Below are positions 44,101 to 52,504 of a DNA stretch of 64,000 nucleotides, piece by piece. Below the pieces are notes generated by a model. It was not told the DNA's origin, ran no database searches, and saw only the letters and a list, made by a program, of their open reading frames with translations. The first letter of the stretch is position 1. Each line of letters begins with the position of its first letter. Source of the DNA: Saprospirales bacterium (GTDB taxonomy: Bacteria; Bacteroidota; Bacteroidia; Chitinophagales; Saprospiraceae). Made by a program: the position numbers and the translations under genes. Location of the stretch: positions 861,846-925,845 of the forward strand of contig JADJTT010000002.1 of the NCBI GenBank assembly GCA_016711045.1, given 5' to 3'.

Positions 44101-46398
44101 ATGTCATCAACCAACTCATACCTCCACCAACTCAACGACGTCCAACGCCAGGCGGTCACCGCTATAAATGGACCGGTGCTGGTCGTGGCGGGACCGGGCT
44201 CGGGGAAAACCCGTGTGCTGACCTACCGCGTGGCACACCTCATCGAGGAAGGCATTCCGCCCTGGGATATCCTGACGCTGACCTTCACTAATAAGGCGGC
44301 GCGGGAAATGAAGGAACGGATCCAACAGGTCGTTGGCCAACGGGCCGACCGGGTGTGGGCCGGGACCTTTCACTCTATTTTTGCCCGTATACTGCGGGTG
44401 GAAGCGGCCCACCTGGGCTATCCTTCCAACTTCACCATCTACGACTCCGATGACAGTGCCAGCGTCATTCGCGCCATCATCAAGGAGATGAACCTCTCGA
44501 CCGAAGACTATAATGTGAATGCCATCCGGGCTCGCATTTCTTCGGCCAAAAGCAACCTCATCCCGCCGGCACGGTATGCGCAAGACCAGGAACTCATGCA
44601 GGCAGACCTCCTCAACAAACGGCCGCACCTGCAAAAAGTCTATGAAAAGTATGTAGCCCGCTGCAAACGGGCCGGGGCAATGGACTTCGACGACCTGCTT
44701 TACCGCATGTTCGAACTGCTCCACACCAACCCCGAGGGCGTGCGGGAAAAATACCAGCAGCGCTTCCGCTATGTGATGGTCGATGAGTTTCAGGATACCA
44801 ACCACCTCCAGTACGAGATCGTCAAGAAGCTCGTTAACTACGAAGGCAGTCCCCGGAATATTTGCGTGGTGGGCGATGACGCCCAGAGTATCTACGCCTT
44901 CCGCGGGGCCACCATCCAGAACATCCTCGATTTTGAACAGGATTTCAAAAAATACAACATCCAGGTGTATAAGCTGGAGCAAAACTATCGCTCCACCAGC
45001 CACATCGTGCAAGCCGCCAACGAGGTGATCACCAACAACCGCAAGCAGATCCCAAAGAGTATCTGGTCGGACAAAGGGGATGGCGAACGCATCCGCGTAC
45101 TGAAAGCCCTGAGCGATACCGAAGAGGGCAAGCGCATCGTCGACGCTATTTTGGAACAAAAGAACCGCCACCACCTGCGCAACCGCGATATCGCCATCCT
45201 GTACCGCACCAATGCCCAGTCGCGTATTTTTGAAGAATACCTGCGCCGCTACAACATATCCTACCGGGTATTCGGCGGATTGTCTTTCTACCAGCGCAAG
45301 GAGGTGAAAGACATACTTGCTTATTTCCGGCTCGCCGTCAATGCCAAAGATGAAGAAGCCTTGCGACGGGTCATCAACCTGCCCCGCCGCGGCATTGGAA
45401 ACAGCAGTGTAGAAAAGATCAGCCTGGAGGCCGATGCGCAGAATGTGCCCATGTGGGACCTGCTGCCTCGGGTATCCCTCACCGGTCGCACCCGCACAGC
45501 CATTGACGGATTCATCCATCTTATTGAAAATTTCCGGCAACAGGCTGCCACCACCAATGCCTACCAGGCCGCCATTTACATCGCTAAACAATCCGGCCTC
45601 GTCGACTCCCTCAAGGAAGATACTACGGTAGAGGGCATGGGACGGGTGGAAAACGTCAACTCCCTCCTCGACGGCATCAAGGAATTTGTGGAAAACCAGG
45701 CAGACGAAGAGCCCGGCACCGACACCTCCCTGGCCGCTTACATCCAGAGTATCTCCCTCCTTACCGACCAGGATGAGCAACTCCAGGATGAGGAATACAT
45801 CACCCTCATGTCCGTGCATTCAGCCAAGGGGCTCGAATTTTCTTCCGTCTTTGTCGTGGGTATGGAAGAAAAACTTTTCCCTTCCTTCATGGCCATGGAC
45901 ACCCCGGAGGGGCTGGATGAAGAACGCCGTCTTTTTTACGTAGCGATCACCCGCGCCGAGGCTTTTCTGACCCTCTCCTATTCGGCAAGCCGCTACCGGT
46001 ACGGACAGATGCGCTACAACGAACCCAGCCGTTTTTTGAACGAAGTTGACCTTACGCATGTGGAAATGGCAGGGGGTATGGGCTCTACTACCATAATGCC
46101 GGGCATGGAACCCGATTTCGACCGGAGAAGCGCCCAGACACCGACGTCGGGTGTGAGTGGCAATTTTAAACGAAAAACGCCCGCTAACCAGTTGATGGCC
46201 GACCCTAAAACCTTCAAGCCCAGCCCCAGCGATCAGATACAGACGGGTATGAAAGTCCTGCACCTGAAGTTTGGCGAAGGCAAAGTACTGGCCATCGACG
46301 GAGGACGCGACAACCGGGTGGCGACTATTTTTTTTCAGGGCAGCGACACCCCGGAGCGGCGCATCATGCTGAAATTCGCTAAATTGCAGATATTATGA
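44101..46398 (+). CDS. pcrA: ATP-dependent DNA helicase UvrD/PcrA
   Basis: The 765-residue protein has all SF1A motifs in order: LNDVQRQAV (Q motif), AGPGSGKT (about 30-37), LTFTNKAAREM, DEFQDTN, GDDAQSIYAFRGA, LEQNYRST, SVHSAKGLEF, YVAITRAE. The C-terminus (MKVLHLKFGEGKVLAIDGG) is the Tudor-like domain of PcrA/UvrD, which binds RNA polymerase. Length is close to PcrA (about 740). It acts in nucleotide excision repair, mismatch repair and removal of stalled complexes. Compare the second SF1 helicase at 30012-33233, which is of AddA/RecB type. Confidence 0.94.
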   Translation: MSSTNSYLHQLNDVQRQAVTAINGPVLVVAGPGSGKTRVLTYRVAHLIEEGIPPWDILTLTFTNKAAREMKERIQQVVGQRADRVWAGTFHSIFARILRVEAAHLGYPSNFTIYDSDDSASVIRAIIKEMNLSTEDYNVNAIRARISSAKSNLIPPARYAQDQELMQADLLNKRPHLQKVYEKYVARCKRAGAMDFDDLLYRMFELLHTNPEGVREKYQQRFRYVMVDEFQDTNHLQYEIVKKLVNYEGSPRNICVVGDDAQSIYAFRGATIQNILDFEQDFKKYNIQVYKLEQNYRSTSHIVQAANEVITNNRKQIPKSIWSDKGDGERIRVLKALSDTEEGKRIVDAILEQKNRHHLRNRDIAILYRTNAQSRIFEEYLRRYNISYRVFGGLSFYQRKEVKDILAYFRLAVNAKDEEALRRVINLPRRGIGNSSVEKISLEADAQNVPMWDLLPRVSLTGRTRTAIDGFIHLIENFRQQAATTNAYQAAIYIAKQSGLVDSLKEDTTVEGMGRVENVNSLLDGIKEFVENQADEEPGTDTSLAAYIQSISLLTDQDEQLQDEEYITLMSVHSAKGLEFSSVFVVGMEEKLFPSFMAMDTPEGLDEERRLFYVAITRAEAFLTLSYSASRYRYGQMRYNEPSRFLNEVDLTHVEMAGGMGSTTIMPGMEPDFDRRSAQTPTSGVSGNFKRKTPANQLMADPKTFKPSPSDQIQTGMKVLHLKFGEGKVLAIDGGRDNRVATIFFQGSDTPERRIMLKFAKLQIL

Positions 46399-46449
46399 AG
46401 GGGCAAAATATTTTGCCCTTCTGTACGGGCGAAAAATATTTCGCCCCTA
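46399..46449. terminator. Tandem palindromes after the UvrD/PcrA gene
   Basis: gggcaaaatattttgccc (46401-46418) is a perfect palindrome. A second, nearly perfect one (46427-46446, gggcgaaaaatatttcgccc) follows 8 bases later. The two can also pair with each other across aggggc...gcccct. They begin 1 base after the helicase stop and end before the next gene's ATG at 46482. Confidence 0.65.
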
Positions 46450-46481
46450 TCATTCATTAATCACCAATCATTAAAATTCAC

Positions 46482-46910
46482 ATGAAAAAATTCATTGGCA
46501 TCGTCGCTATCGCTTGCATTCCTTTTATGGCTGCAGCCCAGTACACCCAGGAATTCCAGGGCTGTCCGGATACAGAGGTATTCACCACCGCTACTACGCC
46601 GGCTTTTTTCGGCAAATCGTCGGATGACCTGCAAACCTATTTTTCAGAAAAATTGCAACCCATCATCGACAACCAGTCGCCCAAAGGCGATATGCAACTG
46701 ACCGTGCTTATCGATGCGGATGGAACCCCCTGCCTCCAACGTTTCACCCTGGATGGCGAAGTGCGGATGGAGCCCAATCACATCAAGAATATTGTAGACG
46801 GCATGGAAGGCTGGAAAGCCGCTATGCAAGACAACCGGCCGGTAGCTTATCACGCCACGATCGATATCCGGTTTAAAGGCAGCAAGGTCGTTGCGAGTTT
46901 AGTGAAATAG
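46482..46910 (+). CDS. Exported small protein with TonB C-terminal-like domain
   Basis: The 142-residue product has a signal peptide (MKKFIGIVAIACIPFMAAAQ). The remainder resembles a TonB C-terminal fold as found in many small Bacteroidota periplasmic proteins: GDMQLTVLIDADGTPCLQRF matches the typical 'V.F.I...G.' strand, and EGWKAAMQDNRPVAYHATIDIRF matches the closing strand. It lacks the membrane anchor and proline-rich region of a true TonB. The role is unknown. The ATG is placed 83 bases after the helicase stop, past the tandem palindromes. Confidence 0.72.
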   Translation: MKKFIGIVAIACIPFMAAAQYTQEFQGCPDTEVFTTATTPAFFGKSSDDLQTYFSEKLQPIIDNQSPKGDMQLTVLIDADGTPCLQRFTLDGEVRMEPNHIKNIVDGMEGWKAAMQDNRPVAYHATIDIRFKGSKVVASLVK

Positions 46911-46935
46911 GTCTTTCCCACCCAAAAAAAACCTC

Positions 46936-47877
46936 ATGGCTGACAATTTCACCTGGAATCAGACCTTACACGGCGCCGATGATCCTCGTTTGGGCCACTG
47001 CGGCAGCACGGATGGAGAACCGATTTCTCACAAAGCCCGCACTACCGCTCAGCGCCAGCGAGAAGAGCCCGGTGTTCGGGTAGGCGATACGGAGTACAGC
47101 ATTTGCAAACGGTTCAACATCACGCCGGGGTGCTTCCGGATGTGGAATGGGCTGCCCAAGCAGTCGGAACAAGCCACTGTCACGATTTCCGCCGGGAGGG
47201 ATTACATCGTCGGGTATAAAGCCAAACCACCCACTACGGTGACGCCCATACCCGTTACCCCTCCGAAGCCGGTAACGCCACAGCCTACACCGATGCCAAC
47301 GCCAATCACCGGTACGCGCCGCATACCGGCCGACCTCTCGGTGAGCGAGCCTTGCCTGGCCTATATGCGCAGCTGGGAACGACCGCCAGTAGTCAATGGA
47401 CAGATCACCGGAAAGGTTTTTCGGGACACGAAGGGCAGTCTTACAGTCGGCTTCGGCCACTTTATTAAAGAAGAGGAAAAACAGCCATGGGCCGCCTACG
47501 ACCCCGAACAAGGCGGTCGACAAGAACTGACAATGGCCCAAATGGTCGACCTTTTCCATGCAGATGTAAGCCGCCTGTCAGAAGCGGATATCAAACGGCG
47601 CATCTACGTGCCGCTCCTTCAGCACGAATACGATGCCTTGGTCGATTTTGTCTTCCACCGTGGCGCCGGCGCACTGCTTCAATCAGGCCTTCAAACCTAC
47701 CTCAATAGCAAACCCAATGGGAATTTTGACTACGGGGAGATCCAGGACTGCTTCATGCTTTACGCCTTTTGGTTCAACCAGGCAACCGGGCAGTGGGAAC
47801 ACAATGCCGGTTTTGAAAAACGCCGTTGGGAAGAGATCGATATGTTCCGCTATGGGAAATACACCCTCCACAGTTAA
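46936..47877 (+). CDS. LysM-linked GH24-type lysozyme without signal peptide
   Basis: The 313-residue protein has three parts: a LysM-like domain (about 46-92, RVGDTEYSICKRFNITPGCF), a linker rich in Pro and Thr (98-123), and a phage-lysozyme-type domain (135-313). The catalytic pattern of T4-like lysozymes is visible: Glu148 (SWERPP), Asp164 (VFRDTKG) and Thr170, then TVGFGH; later LLQHEYDALVDFVFHRGAG matches the substrate-helix region. It should cut peptidoglycan. No signal peptide or holin is present, so it must be exported in another way (for instance T6SS or eCIS), act after lysis, or be a domesticated phage enzyme. A small exported protein follows only 4 bases later. Confidence 0.83.
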   Translation: MADNFTWNQTLHGADDPRLGHCGSTDGEPISHKARTTAQRQREEPGVRVGDTEYSICKRFNITPGCFRMWNGLPKQSEQATVTISAGRDYIVGYKAKPPTTVTPIPVTPPKPVTPQPTPMPTPITGTRRIPADLSVSEPCLAYMRSWERPPVVNGQITGKVFRDTKGSLTVGFGHFIKEEEKQPWAAYDPEQGGRQELTMAQMVDLFHADVSRLSEADIKRRIYVPLLQHEYDALVDFVFHRGAGALLQSGLQTYLNSKPNGNFDYGEIQDCFMLYAFWFNQATGQWEHNAGFEKRRWEEIDMFRYGKYTLHS

Positions 47878-47881
47878 ACAC

Positions 47882-48355
47882 ATGTTTCAATTTTCATACG
47901 GTAAATGGATACTCGTCAGCCTTTGGGTCTGGGGCGGCTTTCTAGCCACCCAGGCACAAAGCCTGCCGGATTGGGCTGCCGGCGCCTGGAGGGTCAGCAG
48001 TTCTTCCGATGCATTCACGGGAGAGGTAGTCCGATTTGAAAGAGACTCCTTTACCCTCTTTTTCAATGTGGCCGGCACGGACGACAACCCCTTCCAAATC
48101 GAGCCCACCACCTGCCCCGAACCGCTCTATGAATCCGACTGGGAAGATTCCGAAACATTCTTCCTCACCAACCAGCGAAACTTCGATGACCTAACGGGTT
48201 TTCAGTCAGATTCGATCCCCGTGCTCCGAATCTATTGTGTAGCGCCCAAAACGGGGGCACAGGTTTATTTTGTCAAAAAAAACCACCTGCTGCTCACCTA
48301 CCTCGGGCTGGTGTGCCATCTGAAACCAAAGCGGAGGTGTTTATTTTTTAGATAG
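47882..48355 (+). CDS. Small exported protein next to the lysozyme; candidate immunity protein
   Basis: The ATG at 47882 lies 4 bases after the lysozyme stop. The 157-residue product has a signal peptide (MFQFSYGKWILVSLWVWGG to ATQAQS) and a mature part of about 130 residues with WAAGAWRVSSSSDAF, a calycin/lipocalin-like opening, and three Cys. I recognise no family. Tight coupling to a peptidoglycan-cutting enzyme, plus export to the compartment where that enzyme acts, is the arrangement seen in lysozyme effector-immunity pairs. This is inference only; it could also be an unrelated lipocalin-like protein. Confidence 0.65.
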   Translation: MFQFSYGKWILVSLWVWGGFLATQAQSLPDWAAGAWRVSSSSDAFTGEVVRFERDSFTLFFNVAGTDDNPFQIEPTTCPEPLYESDWEDSETFFLTNQRNFDDLTGFQSDSIPVLRIYCVAPKTGAQVYFVKKNHLLLTYLGLVCHLKPKRRCLFFR

Positions 48356-48378
48356 CAGCTATCTATAGAATAAAATAA

Positions 48379-48474
48379 ACCGCTAAGGCGCTAAGAACGC
48401 AAAGATGCTGCTTCCTTACAACGAACAGTTAATGTAAAGGCGCAATCTCTTCGCGTCCTTAGCGCCTTTGCGGT
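48379..48474. repeat. Dispersed palindromic element with GCGCTAAG arms
   Basis: Arms 48379-48405 (accgctaaggcgctaagaac...) and 48448-48474 are inverted copies that match at 24 of 27 positions; about 42 bases lie between. A related single arm occurs at 51336-51365. The whole 48356-48511 gap is otherwise empty. Elements with this CGCTAAG core are a known type of small intergenic repeat in Bacteroidota; their function is unclear. Confidence 0.7.
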
Positions 48475-48511
48475 AAAAATACCTCTTACTGATTTCCTCC
48501 TTCCACGGAAT

Positions 48512-49918
48512 TTATGCGGCTAAGTACCCCAACAATGTTTCCAAATCTTCCTCTTTCGTCCCCGGGTTGACCAGCGTAACGCGAAGCCAGGTCTGCCCCC
48601 GCAATACCGTCTGGACGATATAGAACTTCCCCTCCTCCACCAGCTTTTTCCGCAACCGGGCGTTGAGCGCATTAAGTTCCTCTTCGCCTTTTCCCAAATA
48701 CCGGAAGCACACGATGTTGGACTGTGGCTCGGCAGCGAGTTCCCAGTTCGGATGCTGATGGATTATTCGGGCGAAGACCTGCCCCAGATCGTAGCAATGG
48801 GTGACGTATTCATCCCATAACGCCACGCCATAGGTCTGGAGCAACGTAAACACTTTGAGGCTCATCATCAGCTTGGTGCACTCGAAGGTGCGTTTGGCGG
48901 TGTTGTACCAGTCTTCTTCGCCTGCTTTCTGAAAAAGATACACCGCCTCCGGCGAAAAGGTGTGGAAGGAATGGCTGCGTTCGCGGAAAAACAAGCCTGT
49001 GGCCAGGCCAGGCACGAGCAGCATCTTGTGGAAATCCATCGCCACCGAATCGGCTTTTTCAATGCCCTTCACCAAGTGTTTGTATTGGGGAGAAAACACG
49101 GCTGCAGCCCCGTGTGCCCCGTCCACGTGCATCCAGAGGTCATGCGCCCGGCAAAAGGCGGCAATGACTTCCAGGTCGTCGTAGGAGCCGGTGGAGGTGC
49201 TGCAAGCGCTGGCCACCACGGCGATGATCCGCTTTCCCTTCCGGGTTTCCTCTTCGAGAAGCGTTTCGAGCATATCCGTGCGCATGCGGTACTGCGCATC
49301 GGCAGGCACCTTGATGATGCCTTCGCTCCCCCACCCCATTATCCGGACAGACCGGTCGATGCAGTAATGCGCTTCTTCTGAGACCATCAGCGCTAGCTGT
49401 TCGGCGGAGCCATCCACCCAGATATCGCCGGGCGATTTGGCCCGGCGGGCAGCTAACAAGGCCGTCAGGTTGGCCAACGTACCGCCGGAGGTCAGGTGCC
49501 CGCCTGCCTCGTCGCCCCAACCGTAGGCAGCCGTCACCGTGCGCACCACTAATGCTTCCATAGCGGTACTGGTCATACCCATTTCATACACGGCCATGCC
49601 GTTGTTGAGCAGGTCGGAGACGAGCCCGGCCAGCGCCGCAATAGGCGCCGGCGGATTCACCTGATGACCCATGTACCGCGGGTGGTGTAAGTGGATGGAT
49701 CGGTCCAGTACCGTCTGAAAAAAATCGGGCTGTTTACCTGGCTCCTCGAGCCATTCTTGCCAAAAATCGCGCTGCACATGGGGTTCTTGCCAGGGAATGA
49801 CCTGGGGCGCGGTACCCGAAAGTTGGTCCTGCAAATAATCGGCCAGCCGGTCGATCAGGACATGTCCTTGGCGGCGGAAAGCTTCCGGGTCGAATGCTTG
49901 TTGAAGAAGGGAGGTCAT
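48512..49918 (-). CDS. PLP-dependent group II decarboxylase (aromatic-amino-acid/DABA decarboxylase type)
   Basis: I start at 49918 (MTSLLQQAFDPEAFRR); an ATG three codons earlier is possible. The 468-residue product fits group II PLP decarboxylases. HPRYMGHQVNPPAP, GHLTSGGTLANLTAL (PLP phosphate contacts), EEAHYCIDRSVRIMGWG, WMHVDGAHGAA (the Asp that holds the pyridine nitrogen) and DFHKMLLVPG (the PLP-binding Lys) are all visible. Likely substrates are diaminobutyrate, aromatic amino acids or aspartate-like acids; sequence alone does not decide. It is divergent from an amino acid permease (61 bases between starts), which suggests a decarboxylation and exchange module. Confidence 0.87.
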   Translation of the reverse strand: MTSLLQQAFDPEAFRRQGHVLIDRLADYLQDQLSGTAPQVIPWQEPHVQRDFWQEWLEEPGKQPDFFQTVLDRSIHLHHPRYMGHQVNPPAPIAALAGLVSDLLNNGMAVYEMGMTSTAMEALVVRTVTAAYGWGDEAGGHLTSGGTLANLTALLAARRAKSPGDIWVDGSAEQLALMVSEEAHYCIDRSVRIMGWGSEGIIKVPADAQYRMRTDMLETLLEEETRKGKRIIAVVASACSTSTGSYDDLEVIAAFCRAHDLWMHVDGAHGAAAVFSPQYKHLVKGIEKADSVAMDFHKMLLVPGLATGLFFRERSHSFHTFSPEAVYLFQKAGEEDWYNTAKRTFECTKLMMSLKVFTLLQTYGVALWDEYVTHCYDLGQVFARIIHQHPNWELAAEPQSNIVCFRYLGKGEEELNALNARLRKKLVEEGKFYIVQTVLRGQTWLRVTLVNPGTKEEDLETLLGYLAA

Positions 49919-49978
49919 AAAGTGCAACTTTAGCCGGTAAATTTATACTTTTAAAATATAGAAAATGAGGAGCATTCA

Positions 49979-51292
49979 ATGACCCAACTACGCCGAAAAC
50001 TCAACCTCTACGGACTGACCATGATCGCCGTGGGATCCTGCATCGGTTCCGGTATTTTCATCACGCCGGCCAATGTGGTCGCAGAGATCCCCCACCCCAC
50101 TCTGTCACTCAGTATTTGGGTGGTCGGAGGACTGATTGCGCTGACCGGCGCACTCACTTTTTCCGAGTTAGGGGGTATGTTTCCAAAAGCCGGAGGGGTG
50201 TATGTGTTTCTGAAAGAAGCTTATGGAGACCTGGCCGGCTTTCTGTATGGCTGGGTGATCCTGCTCGTCATCAATACCGGGGCGCTGGCGGCGCTGGCCA
50301 TCGCGTTTGCCGACTACATGCATTTTTTCGTGCCGGGTATGACGGGAAGCACCCGACTCATCCTGGCAGCCGGCACTATCGCCGGGCTCACCGCTATCAA
50401 TTGCGTAGGGGTGGAGATCAGCCAGGCGCTGACCAATGTCTTCACCGGGATCAAACTGCTGGCTATTGTGGGCATCATCATTGCCGGCTTTGTTTTTTAC
50501 GATCCGGAAAAGGTAAATCTCTCCTTTTCCCTCTCCGAGAGCCTGCCTCCCAATTGGATCTCAGGTATGTTTGTGGGGTTGATCGCCGTGCTTTGGTCCT
50601 TTGGCGGCTGGCACCACGCCACATACCTGGCCGGGGAGACGATCAATCCGCAAAAGACGGTGGCCCGGGCCATGGTGCTCGGCGCGGCGATCGTTACCTT
50701 CACCTATGTGCTGGTCAACCTCTCCTACATGCTGCTACTGCCGCTGCCTGCCATGGCCGGTTCCGACCGGGTAGCAGGAGATGCCATGGCCGCCATCGTG
50801 CCCTGGGGCGGACGGCTCGTGGCTGTGGCCATTGCCATATCCATTTTCGGTACGATAGGCATCTACACCATGTCGGCGCCGCGGATCTACTTTGCCATGG
50901 CGCAGGACAAGCTATTCTTCTCCGCCCTCGCCAAGGTGCATCCACGGTTTCAAACACCTGTCAATGCGATGGTATTGCAGGCCATATGGGCTATTTGCCT
51001 GCTGTTTATGTGGGGCACCTATTCCAACCTGTTTACCTATGTCACCTTCATGGATATCATTTTCATGACGATGGCAGGCGTGTGTATTTTTCTTTTTCGA
51101 AAAAGAATGCCAGACAGAGAGCGGCCCTACCGCACCTGGGGCTACCCGGTGGTGCCGGGGATCTTTGTCTTGATATCGGGGGCTTTCGTGCTCAATACAC
51201 TTGTGGAACGGCCCACGCAAGCACTGGCGGGGTTGGTATTGGTAGGGCTGGGGATTGTCAGTTATTGGCTGTTAAAGAAAAGGCAACCTTGA
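49979..51292 (+). CDS. Amino acid permease of the APC superfamily
   Basis: The 437-residue membrane protein has about twelve helices and starts with the APC signature LYGLTMIAVGSCIGSGIFITP, where GSGIF is the substrate-binding unwound helix 1. Helix 6 region IAVLWSFGGWHHATYLAGE and PLPAMAGSDRVAGDAM fit LAT-type transporters. The SD-like start codon context is AT-rich, as usual in the phylum. It shares a short promoter region with the divergent decarboxylase, so exchange of an amino acid for its amine is a reasonable guess, though the substrate is not shown. Confidence 0.87.
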   Translation: MTQLRRKLNLYGLTMIAVGSCIGSGIFITPANVVAEIPHPTLSLSIWVVGGLIALTGALTFSELGGMFPKAGGVYVFLKEAYGDLAGFLYGWVILLVINTGALAALAIAFADYMHFFVPGMTGSTRLILAAGTIAGLTAINCVGVEISQALTNVFTGIKLLAIVGIIIAGFVFYDPEKVNLSFSLSESLPPNWISGMFVGLIAVLWSFGGWHHATYLAGETINPQKTVARAMVLGAAIVTFTYVLVNLSYMLLLPLPAMAGSDRVAGDAMAAIVPWGGRLVAVAIAISIFGTIGIYTMSAPRIYFAMAQDKLFFSALAKVHPRFQTPVNAMVLQAIWAICLLFMWGTYSNLFTYVTFMDIIFMTMAGVCIFLFRKRMPDRERPYRTWGYPVVPGIFVLISGAFVLNTLVERPTQALAGLVLVGLGIVSYWLLKKRQP

Positions 51293-51335
51293 GAATATCT
51301 GCGTTGTTGAAAGCAACGGTTATTTAAGGAATTCG

Positions 51336-51365
51336 AACCGCCAAGACGCTAAGGACGCAAAGAGA
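51336..51365 (+). repeat. Single arm of the CGCTAAG dispersed repeat
   Basis: aaccgccaagacgctaagga and the following gcaaagaga resemble the left arm of the element at 48379-48474. No matching inverted arm is found nearby. Further on, 51427-51453 holds a small hairpin (ggcaagtc with gacttgct). No gene is seen in 51293-51539. Confidence 0.6.
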
Positions 51366-51539
51366 TTGAGCCTTTGCAACCAAGTATATTCCACTGTTCG
51401 TGAGGGTCTTCGCCCCGAAATGCCCTGTCGGCAAGTCTCCCGACTTGCTGACAACACACATCGGGTGAGACACCCTCGCGAGCGAAACACTGATGTTACG
51501 CAGTAAAATAAATGCTGGAAAAAAGGTAAAGAACATCCG

Positions 51540-52463
51540 TTAAAAATTCGAATCCCGGATCACATAGAGCGGCCGGTTGCGCACATTGGAGTGGATGCGA
51601 CTCAGGTATTCCCCAATGATCCCGATGGCGATCATCTGCACGCCGCCGATAAAGAGGACAGTGATCATGAGCGAGGACCAGCCCTGCACGAGGTCACTTT
51701 GAGAAAACCAGGAATAGAGCACATAGATCGTCATGATAAACGCAAAGCCGGTGACGATCAGGCCGAAATAGGTGACGATCTTCAGCGGCACATCGGAAAA
51801 CCCCGTGATGCCATCGAGGGCCAGGCCCATCAATTTGCGGAACGAATATCCAGTTTCCCCCGCATAGCGCTCGGGACGGTCGTACTCGATGGAAGTCTGC
51901 CGGAACCCGATCCAGGAGATCTGCCCCCGCAGGTATTTGATCTTCTCGGGCATCCGACGGAGCATCTCCACCACTTTATGGTCAATGATCCGGAAGTCGC
52001 CGGTATCCAGAGGGATTTCAATCGAGGACATGCGGGCGAGGAGGCGGTAAAACACCAGGGTGGCGCTTTTTTTGAAATACGTTTCCCCCTGCCGACTGCG
52101 GCGCCGGGCATAGACCACTTCGTAGCCCTCTTTGTATTTCTGGTACAACTCTACCAGCAATTCCGGCGGGTCCTGCAGGTCGGCATCCATCATGACGACC
52201 GCCTCCCCCTGGGTGCGGTCCAGACCGGCAGACAAGGCGACCTGGTGCCCGAAGTTGCGGCTAAAATCGATATACTTCACCCGTGCGTCCTTTGTGGCCA
52301 GCCCGTGCAGCAGCTCCATCGAGCGGTCGCGACTCCCATCGTTGATAAAGATGAGTTGATAGGTGATATGCATCCCTTCGAGCACAGCCGTGAGGCGCTC
52401 GTACAACACCGGGATATTCCCTTCTTCATTATAAATGGGTATAACTACTGATAAATCCGCCAT
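51540..52463 (-). CDS. Family 2 glycosyltransferase, DPM1/GtrB-like membrane enzyme
   Basis: The 307-residue protein starts with a GT-A catalytic domain: SVVIPIYNEEGNIPVL, FINDGSRDRS, and MMDADLQDPP (the DxD metal site). LDTGDFRIIDHKV and YDRPERYAGETGYSFRKL follow, which are typical of dolichyl- or polyprenyl-phosphate sugar transferases such as GtrB. Two C-terminal membrane helices (about 232-255 and 265-290) anchor it to the inner membrane. It probably makes a polyprenyl-phosphate sugar for later glycan decoration. The divergent neighbour begins 41 bases away. Confidence 0.9.
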   Translation of the reverse strand: MADLSVVIPIYNEEGNIPVLYERLTAVLEGMHITYQLIFINDGSRDRSMELLHGLATKDARVKYIDFSRNFGHQVALSAGLDRTQGEAVVMMDADLQDPPELLVELYQKYKEGYEVVYARRRSRQGETYFKKSATLVFYRLLARMSSIEIPLDTGDFRIIDHKVVEMLRRMPEKIKYLRGQISWIGFRQTSIEYDRPERYAGETGYSFRKLMGLALDGITGFSDVPLKIVTYFGLIVTGFAFIMTIYVLYSWFSQSDLVQGWSSLMITVLFIGGVQMIAIGIIGEYLSRIHSNVRNRPLYVIRDSNF

Positions 52464-52504
52464 AATCGGGTAAATTTATTGCCACAATATACGAACTTCA
52501 CTCT

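Noticed and set aside
44116..45819. A 567-codon open frame on the minus strand opposite UvrD/PcrA
   Set aside because: It lies wholly within a gene with all SF1 motifs; the antisense product matches nothing I recognise and is a codon-bias shadow.
46936..47877. Prophage remnant, suggested by the phage-type lysozyme
   Set aside because: No capsid, tail, integrase, holin or other phage gene is found within many kilobases on either side.
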